A stretch of DNA of 64,000 nucleotides from Myxococcota bacterium (GCA_022447545.1 JAKVBI010000016.1:62001-126000), one strand, 5' to 3'; shown: positions 1-10,024, counted from the stretch's first letter. Numbers and translations: made by a program. Notes: a model not told the origin generated them from the sequence alone.

Positions 1-2
1 TG

Positions 3-371
3 ATGCCCCGAGAGCCTCTCGTCCTGGACGTGGCGCTCCGTCCAAGTCCCGACAACGTGGACGGCAAGCTGAGTTTTTTCACGGATCGCCGCACCATGAT
101 GAGCCACGTGGATTTCGTCTACCTCAACCGTGGCACCAAAGATGGTCTCCAGGTCGGAAGTCCCCTGGAGGTCTACCGTCAGGAGTTCAATGCCCTGGAA
201 ACCGTTCGGGGGGAAGATGTCCTCATCCCCGATCGAGTGGTCGCACAGCTTCTGGTTGTGCGCGCTGGTGAACGCAGTTCGGTGGCCTGGGTGGCCAACA
301 CTCAGGTCGAACTGAAGATCGGCGATCGATTCCGCGGAGCATCGGACATGGCTTCCATCGCAGCCCGTTAG
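3..371 (+). CDS. C-terminal part of a LysM-type cell-envelope protein (5' partial)
   Basis: The window opens inside this gene, so the true start is probably outside; the ATG at 3 need not be used. The 122 visible residues resemble the C-terminal domain of LysM-containing proteins often encoded just upstream of dprA in Deltaproteobacteria. That domain has 'MMSHVDFVYLNRG' followed by 'VGSPLEVYR', then a beta-rich segment ending 'ELKIGDRFR'. No LysM repeat lies in the visible part, so the family call rests on the tail and on gene order. A role at the peptidoglycan is inference. It ends 71 bases before dprA. Confidence 0.5.
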   Translation: MPREPLVLDVALRPSPDNVDGKLSFFTDRRTMMSHVDFVYLNRGTKDGLQVGSPLEVYRQEFNALETVRGEDVLIPDRVVAQLLVVRAGERSSVAWVANTQVELKIGDRFRGASDMASIAAR

Positions 372-442
372 GGAGCTTTCCCACAGCTGACAGATCCAGC
401 CAGGTCTGATATCAAGCTGAGCCCCGGTCCCGGGGTGCAAAC

Positions 443-1543
443 GTGGCGCAATCTTCCCCCCTCGACGGGGTTCTCGACCCCCGTGGTTCCCGCCGGAATT
501 CCGGCAATGATCTCGACCTGTGGCTCACCTTGAACCGTCGCCTGGCTCTGGACCCGCGGGCGGCACGCACGCTTTTGGATCAGGGGGGCAGTGTGGACGA
601 GGCCCTGCGTCTGCTCGGAGTGGACACGCTCGGACACGATCCGGAACGGGAACGAGCACGTGCGGCCATGGCCGGATGTGGGGCCGTGGCGGTGCCGATC
701 GCGTCCCGCGCATACCCGAGCCGATTGACCGCGCTCTCTGATCCACCTCCGCTCTTGTTCGTCCGGGGTGACGTGTCGGCCTTGGGGGCCCCTGCCGTGG
801 CAATCGTCGGGGCTCGTGCAGCGACCGCCTATGGTCTCGACGTGGCTCGTCGTTTTGCCAGTGAACTCGCACGCGCGGGCTGCGTTGTGGTGTCGGGCTT
901 GGCGTGGGGGATCGACGCCGCAGCACATCGAGCGGCCCTCGAAGCGGATGGCAGGACCGTGGCGGTCCAGGCTTGTGGAATCGACCGGGTGTACCCGGCG
1001 CCCCATCGGCGACTTGCTGACCAGATCGTCGATGCTGGTGCAGTGATCTCGGAATTCCCACCCGGCCTTCGACCGAGGAAACCCTTCTTTCCCCTGCGCA
1101 ACCGCCTAATCAGTGGCCTGTCGCAGGCTGTAATCGTCGTGGAGGCGCGCGAGCGAAGTGGCTCCCTGATCACGGCGCGCCATGCCGCGGCTCAGGGGGT
1201 GGAAGTGTTCGCCGTGCCTGGGCCGATCCATGCTCCGACGAGTGCAGGAACCCACCGTCTTCTTCGCGAGGGGGCCTGGCTCGCCGCGGAACCCGGGGAC
1301 ATTCTCTCGGCTCTGGGCTGCACGGCGGCGAGCCCCGTCGAGCGGGCCATGCGCTCTCTGGGGGCCCGAGAGCGCGCCGTTCTCGCGGCGCTGGAACAGC
1401 GACCGGCCACGCGTGAAGAACTCGCTCGTGCTCTCGATTGCTCGCCCCACGATTTGTCGTTGGTAGTTCTCGAACTCGAACTCGATGGACGAGTGACCGA
1501 GGATCGCGACGGACGGCTGTGGGCTTCCGGGAAAGGCGATTGA
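443..1543 (+). CDS. dprA: DNA-processing protein DprA (Smf)
   Basis: DprA binds incoming single-stranded DNA and loads RecA during natural transformation; it is also widespread in species not known to be competent. The 366-residue protein has the Rossmann-like DprA core: 'VAIVGARAATAYG', 'VVSGLAWGIDAAAH', 'GIDRVYPAPH', and 'FPLRNRLISGLSQAVIVVEA' with 'SGSLITARHA'. A C-terminal winged-helix region covers about residues 295-360. Length is normal for the family. Translation appears to start at a GTG. In related genomes the next gene is usually topA; here it is followed by a 570-base stretch with no topoisomerase. Confidence 0.93.
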   Translation: MAQSSPLDGVLDPRGSRRNSGNDLDLWLTLNRRLALDPRAARTLLDQGGSVDEALRLLGVDTLGHDPERERARAAMAGCGAVAVPIASRAYPSRLTALSDPPPLLFVRGDVSALGAPAVAIVGARAATAYGLDVARRFASELARAGCVVVSGLAWGIDAAAHRAALEADGRTVAVQACGIDRVYPAPHRRLADQIVDAGAVISEFPPGLRPRKPFFPLRNRLISGLSQAVIVVEARERSGSLITARHAAAQGVEVFAVPGPIHAPTSAGTHRLLREGAWLAAEPGDILSALGCTAASPVERAMRSLGARERAVLAALEQRPATREELARALDCSPHDLSLVVLELELDGRVTEDRDGRLWASGKGD

Positions 1544-1545
1544 TC

Positions 1546-1830
1546 TTGGCTAAAAATTGTGTTCCCCGGAAACCACCAAGCCGAGGAGGCACGATGGCGG
1601 AACAGCGTAATGCCCGTGCTGCATTGATCGCCGCCCACCGGGTGGAGCGTTCGGACGGGGCGAGACGGATGCGTCAGCAAGTGGGAGGTGCCGGATCCTT
1701 TCGGTCTTCAGCGATGGTTCTGCCCGGTGTGAGGGCTACACCCAAGGCAGGGCGAACGGACTTGGAAGTGCGGGCCCTGCAATCTGGAATGCCGTGCAAT
1801 GGTGCCGCGGGATCCGCCCCGACTGTCTGA
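1546..1830 (+). CDS. Small hypothetical ORF in the position usually held by topA
   Basis: A frame runs from a TTG at 1546 (or an ATG at 1594 preceded by AGGAGG four bases upstream) to a stop at 1830, giving 94 or 78 residues. I do not recognise the product; it is Arg- and Ala-rich with no clear domain. From the TTG the first residues read 'MAKN', the same as many TopA N-termini, but similarity stops there, so it may be chance. The ribosome-binding site before 1594 is the best argument for a real gene. Codon use is not clearly protein-like. Confidence 0.3.
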   Translation: MAKNCVPRKPPSRGGTMAEQRNARAALIAAHRVERSDGARRMRQQVGGAGSFRSSAMVLPGVRATPKAGRTDLEVRALQSGMPCNGAAGSAPTV

Positions 1831-2112
1831 CGGCATTGGGTTGGTCCTCGTTCCCTAAGTATTTGTAAAGACTTGACTTTGTTCGTTGCTCCGGGTTTTT
1901 CCTGCGCAACTGTCGGCCCGGGGTTGATCACGGGGTTGGGGATTGTGAAGGTGCGCGAACGCCTGCCTTGCCGCCGAGGGCCGCGATGGATGATTTGGGG
2001 CATCTCGCGGAGTCACTTGACCGTGGTCCACGAGCGCTCGGGAGTGCCCGGCTTAGGCGTGTGGATTGGGCTACTCTGCACAGCTCCCCACGGCAGGTTG
2101 AAGACACGTTTC
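1831..2112. other. Non-coding gap before trmFO
   Basis: About 280 bases without a convincing gene. A minus-strand frame at 1674-2003 and the upstream extension of the trmFO frame both lack recognisable protein features. A TTGACT at about 1874 and a TACTCT at about 2070 could be promoter elements for the trmFO operon, but no well-spaced pair is evident. With the small ORF upstream, this is where topA would be expected in related genomes. Confidence 0.4.
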
Positions 2113-3450
2113 GTGCCGCGCGACGCTCCTACCATTCGCATCATCGGCGCCGGCCTAGCTGGATGCGAGGCCGCCTGGCAGGCCGCTCTGCGTGGCGTGG
2201 AGGTTCACCTCCACGAGATGAAACCCCAGCAGTTCTCGCCCGCCCACGAATCCAGTGACTTCGCAGAACTCGTGTGCAGCAATTCCCTGCGTTCGGCATC
2301 TCTCAATAATGCAGTGGGGGTGCTGAAAGAGGAGATGCGCCGCCTGGGATCTCTGATCCTGGAGGCCGCCGACGAGTGCGCGGTGCCGGCGGGGCGAGCG
2401 CTCGCCGTAGACCGCGTGGCGTTCGCCCGGCGAATCACCGAGCGCATCGAATCGCATCCGCGCATCCATGTGAAACACGGGGTGGTGGAGAAGATTCCCA
2501 CCGATGGCACCGTCATCCTGGCGACAGGGCCTCTCACGGCCAGTGAACTGGCAAGGGATCTGCAGGAACTACTGGGCGAAACGTCTCTCTACTTCTACGA
2601 CGCCCTCTCGCCCATCGTCTATGCCGATTCGATCGATCATTCGGTTGCATTCCGGGCCTCGCGCTATCAGGAAAGCGGAGGGGATTACCTCAACCTGCCC
2701 CTTGAGCGCGACGAATACGACGCCTTCATCGACGAACTGCTGGCTGCAGAGACCGTACCGCTCCACGCCTTCGAGGCATCGCTCTACTTCGAGGGGTGTC
2801 TGCCCATCGAGGAGATGGCTCGGCGCGGGCGGGAGACACCGGCTCATGGACCCATGAAGCCCGTTGGGCTCACGGATCCTCGCACGGGCCGACGGTCAGC
2901 GGCTGTGGTGCAGTTGCGCCAAGAGGACAAGCGGGGCGTGCTCTACAACCTGGTGGGGTTCCAGACCAAGCTTCGCATCGGCGAGCAGAAGCGTATCCTC
3001 CGGACACTCCCGGGTCTGAAGGGCGCCGTTTTTGCCCGCTTCGGGTCGGTCCACCGCAATACCTACATCAACGCTCCACGCCTTTTGACCCCCGATCTGC
3101 AGGTCCGGGCCCGCCCGGGGCTGTATGTTGCGGGTCAGATGGCGGGTGTCGAGGGCTACGTGGAGTCGGCAGCCCTGGGCTTTTTGTGTGGCATTGCGGC
3201 GGCACGTCGGGAACGCGGGCTCGAAACCCTTGCACCGGATCGGCAAACCGCTCATGGGGCGCTATTGGGGCATTTGAGCGAGGCCAATCCCGACAACTTT
3301 CAACCCATGAACGTGAATTTTGGCTTGTTTCCGCCGCTGGAGGGCGTCAAGTCCCGCATGCGAAAACGCGAAAAGAACGAACGGTTGGCCAAGCGAGCCC
3401 TCGAGGCCCTGGAGGCCTTTCGCGCGGCATCGGCGGAACTCGTGCAGTGA
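2113..3450 (+). CDS. trmFO: Methylenetetrahydrofolate-tRNA-(uracil-5-)-methyltransferase TrmFO
   Basis: TrmFO makes 5-methyluridine at position 54 of the tRNA T-loop using methylenetetrahydrofolate and FAD. The N-terminal FAD-binding motif 'IIGAGLAGCEAA' is followed by the family signature 'ELVCSNSLRS' with its conserved cysteine, and later by 'FEGCLPIEEMA' and 'GPMKPVGL'. The frame is open upstream to 1873, but conserved sequence begins right after the GTG at 2113, giving 445 residues, normal for the family. The stop overlaps the xerC start (GTGA at 3447), which suggests coupled translation. Confidence 0.93.
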   Translation: MPRDAPTIRIIGAGLAGCEAAWQAALRGVEVHLHEMKPQQFSPAHESSDFAELVCSNSLRSASLNNAVGVLKEEMRRLGSLILEAADECAVPAGRALAVDRVAFARRITERIESHPRIHVKHGVVEKIPTDGTVILATGPLTASELARDLQELLGETSLYFYDALSPIVYADSIDHSVAFRASRYQESGGDYLNLPLERDEYDAFIDELLAAETVPLHAFEASLYFEGCLPIEEMARRGRETPAHGPMKPVGLTDPRTGRRSAAVVQLRQEDKRGVLYNLVGFQTKLRIGEQKRILRTLPGLKGAVFARFGSVHRNTYINAPRLLTPDLQVRARPGLYVAGQMAGVEGYVESAALGFLCGIAAARRERGLETLAPDRQTAHGALLGHLSEANPDNFQPMNVNFGLFPPLEGVKSRMRKREKNERLAKRALEALEAFRAASAELVQ

Positions 3451-4406
3451 CCTTCGAGGAGGCCCTGGAAAGATTCGACCGATATCTGCGCGCAGAGCGG
3501 AACGTGTCGGAGCACACTTCGCGCGCCTATCTTTCGGACGTCGAGCAACTCCGCGCCACCGTTTCCGAGGACGACCCCAGTCGCGTCGATTCCCGACATC
3601 TGCGCAGTTTCTTTGCGGAGCTGGTGCGCGAGGGTCGGAGTCCGACCACCCTGGCGCGCAAACGGGCGTCTCTACGCGCATTCTTTCGTTTTCTTCAGCG
3701 CGAGGAGGTCTGCCAGGTCGACCCCACCGCGCAGTTGAAGACGCCGCGAGCCCGGCGCCAACCTCCCAAGCCCCTTTCGCCCGAGGACTGCTCGCTGCTG
3801 GTGGACGGCGAACAGGTCGCGAGTCCGGGAGCGCACCCCCGTACGCCCCTGCGGGACCTGGCGTTGTTCGAGGTGCTCTACGGCGCCGGGTTGCGGGTCT
3901 CGGAAGTGGTTTCCCTCGACGTGCGCGATTTCGACCGTTACGGGGAGTGCCTGCGGGTGCTCGGGAAGGGTCGCAAGGAGCGCGTCGTGCCGTTGCCCGA
4001 GCAGTCACGGCTGGCCTTGGAGCGCTACATCGACGATCGCTCGGGTGACAATCTGTTGGGGCAGCCTCTCTTCGAGGATCTGCGTCCCCCCCGGGCCGAT
4101 TCTGAAGGGGAGGCTGATGGACAGAGGTTGACGACAGACAAGGTGCGGCGTCTTCTACGCGCGCGTGCGCGTCAGGTGAGTCTGACGGATCGGGTTCACC
4201 CTCACCGTTTGAGGCACAGTTACGCGACCCACCTGTTGGAAGAGGGGGCGGGTTTGCGCGAGATTCAGGAACTCCTCGGACACTCGAGCCTCTCTACGAC
4301 CCAGATCTACACCAAGGTTTCCGCCAAGCACCTTCGAGAGGTCTACGATAAGGCCCATCCCCGTTCGCGGGAACCGGGTGAGCGGCGCAGGGGGCGGTCC
4401 CGTTGA
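3447..4406 (+). CDS. xerC: Tyrosine recombinase XerC
   Basis: A site-specific recombinase that, with XerD, resolves chromosome dimers at dif. The N-terminal SAM-like domain starts '[19 protein letters not shown]'. The catalytic domain shows the expected residues: Arg in 'GAGLRVSEV', the HxxR box in '[15 protein letters not shown]', and the second His and nucleophilic Tyr in '[16 protein letters not shown]'. The start is the GTG overlapping the trmFO stop; the open frame extends upstream to 2796 but only inside trmFO, so that extension is rejected. The 319-residue length and trmFO-xerC-hslV order favour XerC over a phage integrase. Confidence 0.9.
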   Translation: MTFEEALERFDRYLRAERNVSEHTSRAYLSDVEQLRATVSEDDPSRVDSRHLRSFFAELVREGRSPTTLARKRASLRAFFRFLQREEVCQVDPTAQLKTPRARRQPPKPLSPEDCSLLVDGEQVASPGAHPRTPLRDLALFEVLYGAGLRVSEVVSLDVRDFDRYGECLRVLGKGRKERVVPLPEQSRLALERYIDDRSGDNLLGQPLFEDLRPPRADSEGEADGQRLTTDKVRRLLRARARQVSLTDRVHPHRLRHSYATHLLEEGAGLREIQELLGHSSLSTTQIYTKVSAKHLREVYDKAHPRSREPGERRRGRSR

Positions 4407-4431
4407 AGTGCAACCGTCAAGGGAGGCGAGG

Positions 4432-4992
4432 TTGAGTCGAGAGGAAGAGACCCGTGGTCGTGCTTTCCGCGCGACCACTGTGATCGCCGTCGTACGAGAT
4501 GGCAGGATCGCCATGGCGTCTGATGGTCAGGTCACCGTGGGAGACACGGTGATGAAGCAGGGAGCTCAGAAAGTGCGTCGCGCTGCCAAGGATCGAGCGC
4601 TGATCGGTTTCGCCGGTGGGGCCGCCGATGCACTGGCGTTGTCCGAGAGGCTCGAAGCCAAACTCGAAGAGCACCCGGGTAACGTAAGGCGCGCCGCAGT
4701 GGAACTGGCACGTGACTGGCGCACGGACCGGATGCTGCGCCGTCTGGAGGCGATGCTTCTCGTGGGAGACGTCGACTGCGTGCTGGTGGTTTCGGGTAAC
4801 GGCGATGTGATCGAACCCGATGATGGCCTCGTGGCCATTGGTTCCGGTGGCAGCTATGCACTTGCGGCCGCGCGTGCACTGGCGCGACACTCCGATCTCG
4901 GCGCCGAGGAGATCGCGCGTCAGGCGCTCTTGATTGCTGCCGAGATCTGTATCTACACCAATGACAACGTTCAGATGGTCACCCTGCCGTGA
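4432..4992 (+). CDS. hslV: ATP-dependent protease subunit HslV (ClpQ)
   Basis: Peptidase subunit of the two-component HslUV cytoplasmic protease. The active-site threonine pair is in '[21 protein letters not shown]', so mature HslV would begin at the first of these threonines after a short propeptide. '[11 protein letters not shown]', '[11 protein letters not shown]' and the C-terminal 'IYTNDN' are family features. I chose the TTG at 4432 because GGGAGGCG sits at the right distance; an ATG at 4378 inside xerC would add 18 unmatched residues. The stop overlaps the GTG start of hslU. Confidence 0.93.
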   Translation: MSREEETRGRAFRATTVIAVVRDGRIAMASDGQVTVGDTVMKQGAQKVRRAAKDRALIGFAGGAADALALSERLEAKLEEHPGNVRRAAVELARDWRTDRMLRRLEAMLLVGDVDCVLVVSGNGDVIEPDDGLVAIGSGGSYALAAARALARHSDLGAEEIARQALLIAAEICIYTNDNVQMVTLP

Positions 4993-6368
4993 GTGAATTG
5001 AGATCCTTTACGCCCCGCGAAGTCGTCTCCGAATTGGACCGCTACATCGTCGGTCAACGCGATGCCAAACGAGCGGTCGCCATCGCCTTGCGCAACCGCT
5101 GGCGGCGCCAACAGGTTCCAGAGGAGCTACGCGATGAGATTGCTCCCAAGAACATCATCATGATCGGGCCGACCGGTGTGGGAAAGACCGAGGTGGCACG
5201 CCGCCTGGCCAAGATGGCCCAGGCCCCGTTCATCAAAGTCGAGGCCTCGAAGTTCACTGAAGTCGGCTATGTGGGGAGGGATGTCGAGTCGATCATTCGT
5301 GACCTGATGGAGTTGGCCATTGCGCTGGTGACGGAAGAGGAGAAGCAAACCGTCGCCGCGCGTGCCGAGGAGCGTGCCGAGGAACGTCTGCTCGACGTGC
5401 TGCTACCCCCTCCTGAGCCGGTTGCAGCTCAACCTGGGATGCCGGCACCGGCCCCCGTTTCAGAGCCCCCGGCTTCGAGTGGGGAGACGCGCGAAAAACT
5501 CCGCAACATGTTGCGCCAGGGGCTTCTCGAGGACAGAGAGGTCGAACTGGAACTTGAAGATGGTGCAGGTGCTGGATCGACGGTTTCCTTGTTCACCTCG
5601 CAGGGTGTCGAAGAGATGGGCATGCAGTTCAAGGATCTGTTGGGTGGCATGATGCCCCAGAAGACACGCCGTCGGCAGGTCAAGGTTTCCCAAGCGAGGG
5701 AGTTGTTGATTGCCGAGGAAGCCACCCATCTCGTCGATATGGATCAGGTGAGAGAAGCGGCGGTGCTTCGGGTGGAGCAGGGGGGGATCGTTTTCATCGA
5801 TGAGATCGACAAGGTGGCCGTCGACTCCAAAACGCGTTCGGGCCCCGATGTTTCTCGAGAAGGCGTTCAGCGTGACCTCCTGCCCATCGTGGAGGGTTCC
5901 ACGGTCCAGACCAAGCATGGGGCGGTACGAACGGATCACATTCTCTTCGTAGCCGCTGGTGCGTTTCACGTGGCGAAGCCCTCAGATCTCATTCCTGAGA
6001 TGCAAGGTCGATTTCCCATTCGAGTCGAGTTGCAGAGCCTTACGCGCGATGACTTCGTGCGGATCCTCACCGAACCCGCGAATTCGCTGGTGCTGCAGTA
6101 CACGGCGCTGTTGGCGACTGAGAACGTCGAACTCGTTTTCGAGGATGACGGAATTTTGGCCATTGCAGATCTCGCAGCACGTGTGAACGAACGTTCCGAT
6201 GACATTGGGGCGCGGCGTCTGCACACCATGATGGAGAAGCTCCTCGAGGGCATCAGCTTCGATGCACCAGATCTCGCGAAAACTCGCCTGGTCATAGGAG
6301 AGAAAGAGGTTCGGGAGGGCCTCGAAGAACTGGTCGAGGACGAAGACCTTTCGCGCTTCATTCTCTGA
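4989..6368 (+). CDS. hslU: ATP-dependent protease ATPase subunit HslU (ClpY)
   Basis: AAA+ unfoldase that feeds substrates into HslV. Walker A is '[15 protein letters not shown]' (about residue 60), Walker B is '[12 protein letters not shown]', and the protein ends 'EDLSRFIL', the conserved C-terminal tail that inserts between HslV subunits. The intermediate domain between about residues 110 and 240 includes a Pro/Ala-rich stretch near residues 140-165 that looks like a variable loop. The 459-residue length is typical. It overlaps hslV by 4 bases, so the subunits should be made together. Confidence 0.95.
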   Translation: MSELRSFTPREVVSELDRYIVGQRDAKRAVAIALRNRWRRQQVPEELRDEIAPKNIIMIGPTGVGKTEVARRLAKMAQAPFIKVEASKFTEVGYVGRDVESIIRDLMELAIALVTEEEKQTVAARAEERAEERLLDVLLPPPEPVAAQPGMPAPAPVSEPPASSGETREKLRNMLRQGLLEDREVELELEDGAGAGSTVSLFTSQGVEEMGMQFKDLLGGMMPQKTRRRQVKVSQARELLIAEEATHLVDMDQVREAAVLRVEQGGIVFIDEIDKVAVDSKTRSGPDVSREGVQRDLLPIVEGSTVQTKHGAVRTDHILFVAAGAFHVAKPSDLIPEMQGRFPIRVELQSLTRDDFVRILTEPANSLVLQYTALLATENVELVFEDDGILAIADLAARVNERSDDIGARRLHTMMEKLLEGISFDAPDLAKTRLVIGEKEVREGLEELVEDEDLSRFIL

Positions 6369-6457
6369 GGCTGCCGTCCTGGCACGAGTCACGCACGGCT
6401 GAACTGCAAACAGGCCGGTGCAACGAGGGCTCGAGTGTATGCGTACAGGAGCGAGCG

Positions 6458-7957
6458 ATGGATGAGGCCGGGGCTCGTGTGCTCGTCGTGGAGAACGAGG
6501 AGTTCTACCGCGAGGCCATCGTAGAGACCTTGTCTGAGGCGGGGGTCTCAGTCTGTGCTCGAGCCGGTACGGAAGATGCTCTCAAGGCGGTGGAGAAGCA
6601 TCCGATCGGGGCCGTGATTCTCGGGATCGGATTGGTCGGTCTCACTGGGATCGATCTGATCAGTCAGTTGCTCGCACTGCGATCCGGTATTCAGGTCATC
6701 GTGCTCGGAAGGGCAGCGGATCAGGAGCAGGTGCTCGAGGCCCTGCGCCGCGGGGCCTGTGATTACCTCATGAAACCCCTCCACGACGAGGAGTTGGTAC
6801 TCATCGTCGAACGCGCTCTGACCAATCACGACGGCCGCGTGGGCCTGGAGGGGTTGCGCGAGCGACTGGCTGCTCTGAACGGTCAACTGTCGGAACTGAC
6901 GTCTTGTTTGCGTCGGGATCGAGGAATGGGTCTGGCAGCCCTCTCCCAGCGGGCGGCGCGTGCGATTTCCGTGGTGCTGAGAGCCGACAGAACGTCGCTC
7001 ATGCTCGTCGATTCGAGCCGTGCCGTGCTGAGGGTCGTGGGGGCTACGGGAACCGATCTGCCCTTCGCCGACCTCTCTCCCGTTGCGGTGGGTGATTCGG
7101 TCGCGGGGCTCGCACTCGAGTCACCTCTGGTTGTCGGAGATATCGAATCTGATCCGCGCTTGGCGGGCCATGCCTCCCGTTCGAGTTACCGAACTCGCTC
7201 TTTTGCAATTGCTCCTCTCGGTTCCGTGAAGGGAACGCTCGGTGTGGTATGCGTCAGCGACCGACGACCGTTGGGGGACTTCGACGAGCAGGATCTGGTC
7301 GTGCTGCGCATCTTTGGTTTGCACGTGGCGCAGTTGCTCGTGGAGCGCGGTGCTGGAGAATCGTTCCGAGGAGAAGAGTCGTCTGGACGGATCGGGGCGG
7401 TCACGTCTGCACTCGAGACTCAGCCCGCCGAAGCGATCGAATTGATGCGGCGTGTCTGCGAAGCCGTGAGTACCGAGGCCGACCCCGAGCGGGTTCTGAG
7501 GGCAGCACTCATGCCCGTGGCGGAGATTCTGGAAGGGTCCCCCGTGTCCCTGTACCTGTTCGACGAGCGCTCTCGCGAATTGCGTCGAGAGGCTCAGGTT
7601 CCGGGCCCCGGTTCTGGCGACCGGCCATCGCTCTCGCGGACGCGGGGGGTTGCGGGGGCTGTATTCGAAACCGGGCGGCCGACATTCTCAGATCCACACG
7701 AGCGCCACCCGCGTTTTGACCCGGCCGTGGACACCCCCCAGGATGGGTCCCTGGTGCCCGTTCTGTGCGTTCCGCTCCGCCTGGGGGACCGCATCCTGGG
7801 TGTGGTTCGCATCTTCACTCGCCGACTTCCGTCGATTTCTCTCGGGACGGCCGAACTGCTCTCTACGGCGTTGTCTGCGGCGATACGAAGCGTGCTCCTG
7901 TACCGTAGTCTCGTCGACGCGATCGATGACGTGGCCCGGGCTCGGCGGGATTCATGA
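6458..7957 (+). CDS. Receiver-like domain followed by two GAF-type domains
   Basis: A 499-residue signalling protein. Residues 5-125 fold like a response-regulator receiver ('VLVVENEEFYREAIVETL', 'CDYLMKPLHDEELV'), but the expected phosphoacceptor Asp is Gly56 in 'AVILGIGLVGLTG' and the N-terminal acidic pair reads Glu-Asn. Phosphorylation is therefore unlikely. Residues about 160-300 and 325-490 are two GAF-type sensor domains. There is no kinase, GGDEF or DNA-binding output domain, so it may act through protein-protein contact or ligand binding. It lies between hslU and argB, which say little about its job. Confidence 0.75.
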   Translation: MDEAGARVLVVENEEFYREAIVETLSEAGVSVCARAGTEDALKAVEKHPIGAVILGIGLVGLTGIDLISQLLALRSGIQVIVLGRAADQEQVLEALRRGACDYLMKPLHDEELVLIVERALTNHDGRVGLEGLRERLAALNGQLSELTSCLRRDRGMGLAALSQRAARAISVVLRADRTSLMLVDSSRAVLRVVGATGTDLPFADLSPVAVGDSVAGLALESPLVVGDIESDPRLAGHASRSSYRTRSFAIAPLGSVKGTLGVVCVSDRRPLGDFDEQDLVVLRIFGLHVAQLLVERGAGESFRGEESSGRIGAVTSALETQPAEAIELMRRVCEAVSTEADPERVLRAALMPVAEILEGSPVSLYLFDERSRELRREAQVPGPGSGDRPSLSRTRGVAGAVFETGRPTFSDPHERHPRFDPAVDTPQDGSLVPVLCVPLRLGDRILGVVRIFTRRLPSISLGTAELLSTALSAAIRSVLLYRSLVDAIDDVARARRDS

Positions 7958-8047
7958 CGAGCGGGGAATCGGTCGACCTCCGGGACACGGGCGTGAGGGT
8001 CCCGAGCGAGAGACTTTGATTGAGCGTGAGCATTCGAGTGTGAATGG

Positions 8048-8899
8048 ATGATGAAGGCGACCGAGAAAGCTGAGATCCTGATCGAAGCACTACCGTACAT
8101 GCGGCGCTTCTACGGGAAGATCGTCGTCGTTAAATACGGTGGCAGTGCCATGAACGACGAGTCGCTTCGTGCGTCCTTTGGCGCCAACGTCGTGCTGCTC
8201 AAGTACATCGGCTTGCGCCCAGTAATCGTTCATGGTGGTGGACCCCAGATCGGCCACGCGCTGGCGCGTCTTGGCGTCGAATCGTCTTTTGTGGATGGAC
8301 TGCGAATCACCGACGACGAGACGATGGAAGTGGTCGAGATGGTTCTCGGCGGCAAGGTGAACCGCGAGATTGTTTCCCTGGTCCAGAAGGGTGGTGGCGA
8401 GGCCATCGGTCTGACCGGTAGTGACGGCGGCATGATCCAGGTGACGAGGCGGATTTCCGAGGGACGCGATCTCGGCCGGGTTGGACGTGTCGTGGGTGTC
8501 GATCCCGAGCCCATTCAAGCCGTGGCCGAGTCCGGCTTCGTGCCCGTCATCGCGCCCATCGGTGTCGATGAGTCGGGCGTTACCTACAACGTCAACGCCG
8601 ATGAAGCGGCCGGGGCGATTGCCCGCGCGCTGCGAGCGGAGAAGCTGATCCTGCTAACCGACGTCGAGGGCGTCCTGAATACCGACGGCGTTCTCACGCC
8701 TTCATTGACGAGCGAAGAAGCGAGGGAGTGGATTCGGCAAGGGGTGATCCGGGACGGAATGATCCCCAAGGTCGAATGCTGTGCCGCCGTCCTCGACGAG
8801 GGTGTGAAGAGTGCGCACATCGTGGATGGCCGGATTCAACACGCGCTTCTACTCGAGATCTTCACCGACGGAGGAGCGGGTACTCTGATCACCCGCTGA
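8048..8899 (+). CDS. argB: Acetylglutamate kinase
   Basis: Phosphorylates N-acetylglutamate in the second step of arginine biosynthesis. Visible signatures are the ATP-binding 'VVVKYGGSAM', the substrate loop 'VIVHGGGPQIG', 'GLTGSDGGMI', 'YNVNADEAAGAIA' and 'LLTDVEGVL', plus the N-terminal helix 'ILIEALPYMRRFYGK' found in hexameric, arginine-sensitive forms. Its 283 residues are typical. The start is the first of two adjacent ATGs. It overlaps argF (TGATG). Related genomes often have argD between argB and argF; it is absent here. Confidence 0.94.
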   Translation: MMKATEKAEILIEALPYMRRFYGKIVVVKYGGSAMNDESLRASFGANVVLLKYIGLRPVIVHGGGPQIGHALARLGVESSFVDGLRITDDETMEVVEMVLGGKVNREIVSLVQKGGGEAIGLTGSDGGMIQVTRRISEGRDLGRVGRVVGVDPEPIQAVAESGFVPVIAPIGVDESGVTYNVNADEAAGAIARALRAEKLILLTDVEGVLNTDGVLTPSLTSEEAREWIRQGVIRDGMIPKVECCAAVLDEGVKSAHIVDGRIQHALLLEIFTDGGAGTLITR

Positions 8900-9828
8900 T
8901 GCCCATGTCGAAGGACTTTCTGACTCTCGCTGACTGGACTGCCGACGAACTGCGCTCGATCCTTCATCGCGCAGCCGAGCTCAAGGAATTGAGACGTAAG
9001 GGTGATCTTCCACAGACCCTTCAAGGGCGTGTGATTGCGTTGTTTTTCGAGAAACCCTCGCTGCGAACCCAGGTCACGTTTCAGGCGGGCATCAAGCAAC
9101 TCGGCGGACATGCCATCGAGTTGCGCCCCGAACAGGTGGGCATTGGAACACGGGAGTCTCCCCGGGATGTGGCCCGCAATTTGTCCCTCTGGGTGGACGG
9201 GATCGTGGCGCGAACCTATAGCCACGCCCTGGTGGAGGAATTGGCCGAGGAAGCGACGATCCCCATCGTCAATGGCCTGACAGATCTCCTGCACCCCTGT
9301 CAGGTGATGGCCGATTTCCAGACCATCGCCGAGCACGCTGCTCTCGAGGATTCGGTCATCGCGTACGTGGGTGATGGAAACAATATGGCGAATTCGATTC
9401 TTTTGGGCGCCTCGGTTCTGGGGCTCGAGTTGCGTCTGGCCACACCGAAAACCCATCAACCTGCTCTCCGCGTCAGTGAGCGAGCGCAAGGACTCGCCCG
9501 CAAGAGTGGCGCGCGGATCTCTTGGAGCGAAGATCCGGTCACTGCCGTGGCGGGTGCGAGTTTCGTCTACACCGATACCTGGACGAGCATGGGCCAGGAG
9601 GATGAGACCGAGATTCGTCGGCGCGTGTTCGCGCCCTACCAACTCAACCGGGAATTGCTCTCACACGCACCCGATGCGTGGGTCATGCACTGCCTCCCCG
9701 CCCATCGAGGTGATGAGATCACCGACGAGATCCTCGACGGATCTCGGAGCATCGTATTCCAGCAAGCTGAGAATCGCCTGCATGCGCAGAAGGCCATTCT
9801 CGAGCGGTTGCTGGCCCCGGCCGTCTGA
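8899..9828 (+). CDS. argF: Ornithine carbamoyltransferase
   Basis: Makes citrulline from ornithine and carbamoyl phosphate. The carbamoyl-phosphate site is 'EKPSLRTQVTFQAG', a variant of the usual S-x-R-T-R with Gln as the last residue. Also present are 'HPCQVMADFQT' and the ornithine-binding 'HCLPAHRGDEI'. The start ATG at 8899 overlaps the argB stop; the upstream extension to 8728 lies inside argB and is rejected. At 309 residues it is normal. N-acetylornithine carbamoyltransferase is a less likely alternative, judged from the standard HCLPAHRG motif. Confidence 0.9.
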   Translation: MPMSKDFLTLADWTADELRSILHRAAELKELRRKGDLPQTLQGRVIALFFEKPSLRTQVTFQAGIKQLGGHAIELRPEQVGIGTRESPRDVARNLSLWVDGIVARTYSHALVEELAEEATIPIVNGLTDLLHPCQVMADFQTIAEHAALEDSVIAYVGDGNNMANSILLGASVLGLELRLATPKTHQPALRVSERAQGLARKSGARISWSEDPVTAVAGASFVYTDTWTSMGQEDETEIRRRVFAPYQLNRELLSHAPDAWVMHCLPAHRGDEITDEILDGSRSIVFQQAENRLHAQKAILERLLAPAV

Positions 9829-10024
9829 CCTCCAGCCCACATCGGTCCCGATACTCCATTTCTATTTGAATCAGGCTCTTGGCGCGATCTCTGCGTTCGA
9901 ATTGCGCGTTCGCCGCGAAAGGGCCAGGACACTCTCAACTTCAAGACCGGAAGGGTCGATGAGGTCCTTGCGGCCTCTTTGCGCCTTCCACCCTTGATTG
10001 ACGACCACGCGGGTCGCGAGAGTC

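Noticed and set aside
2796-3446. Upstream part of the xerC frame
   Set aside because: It lies wholly inside trmFO in another frame; the coupled GTG at 3447 fits the family N-terminus.
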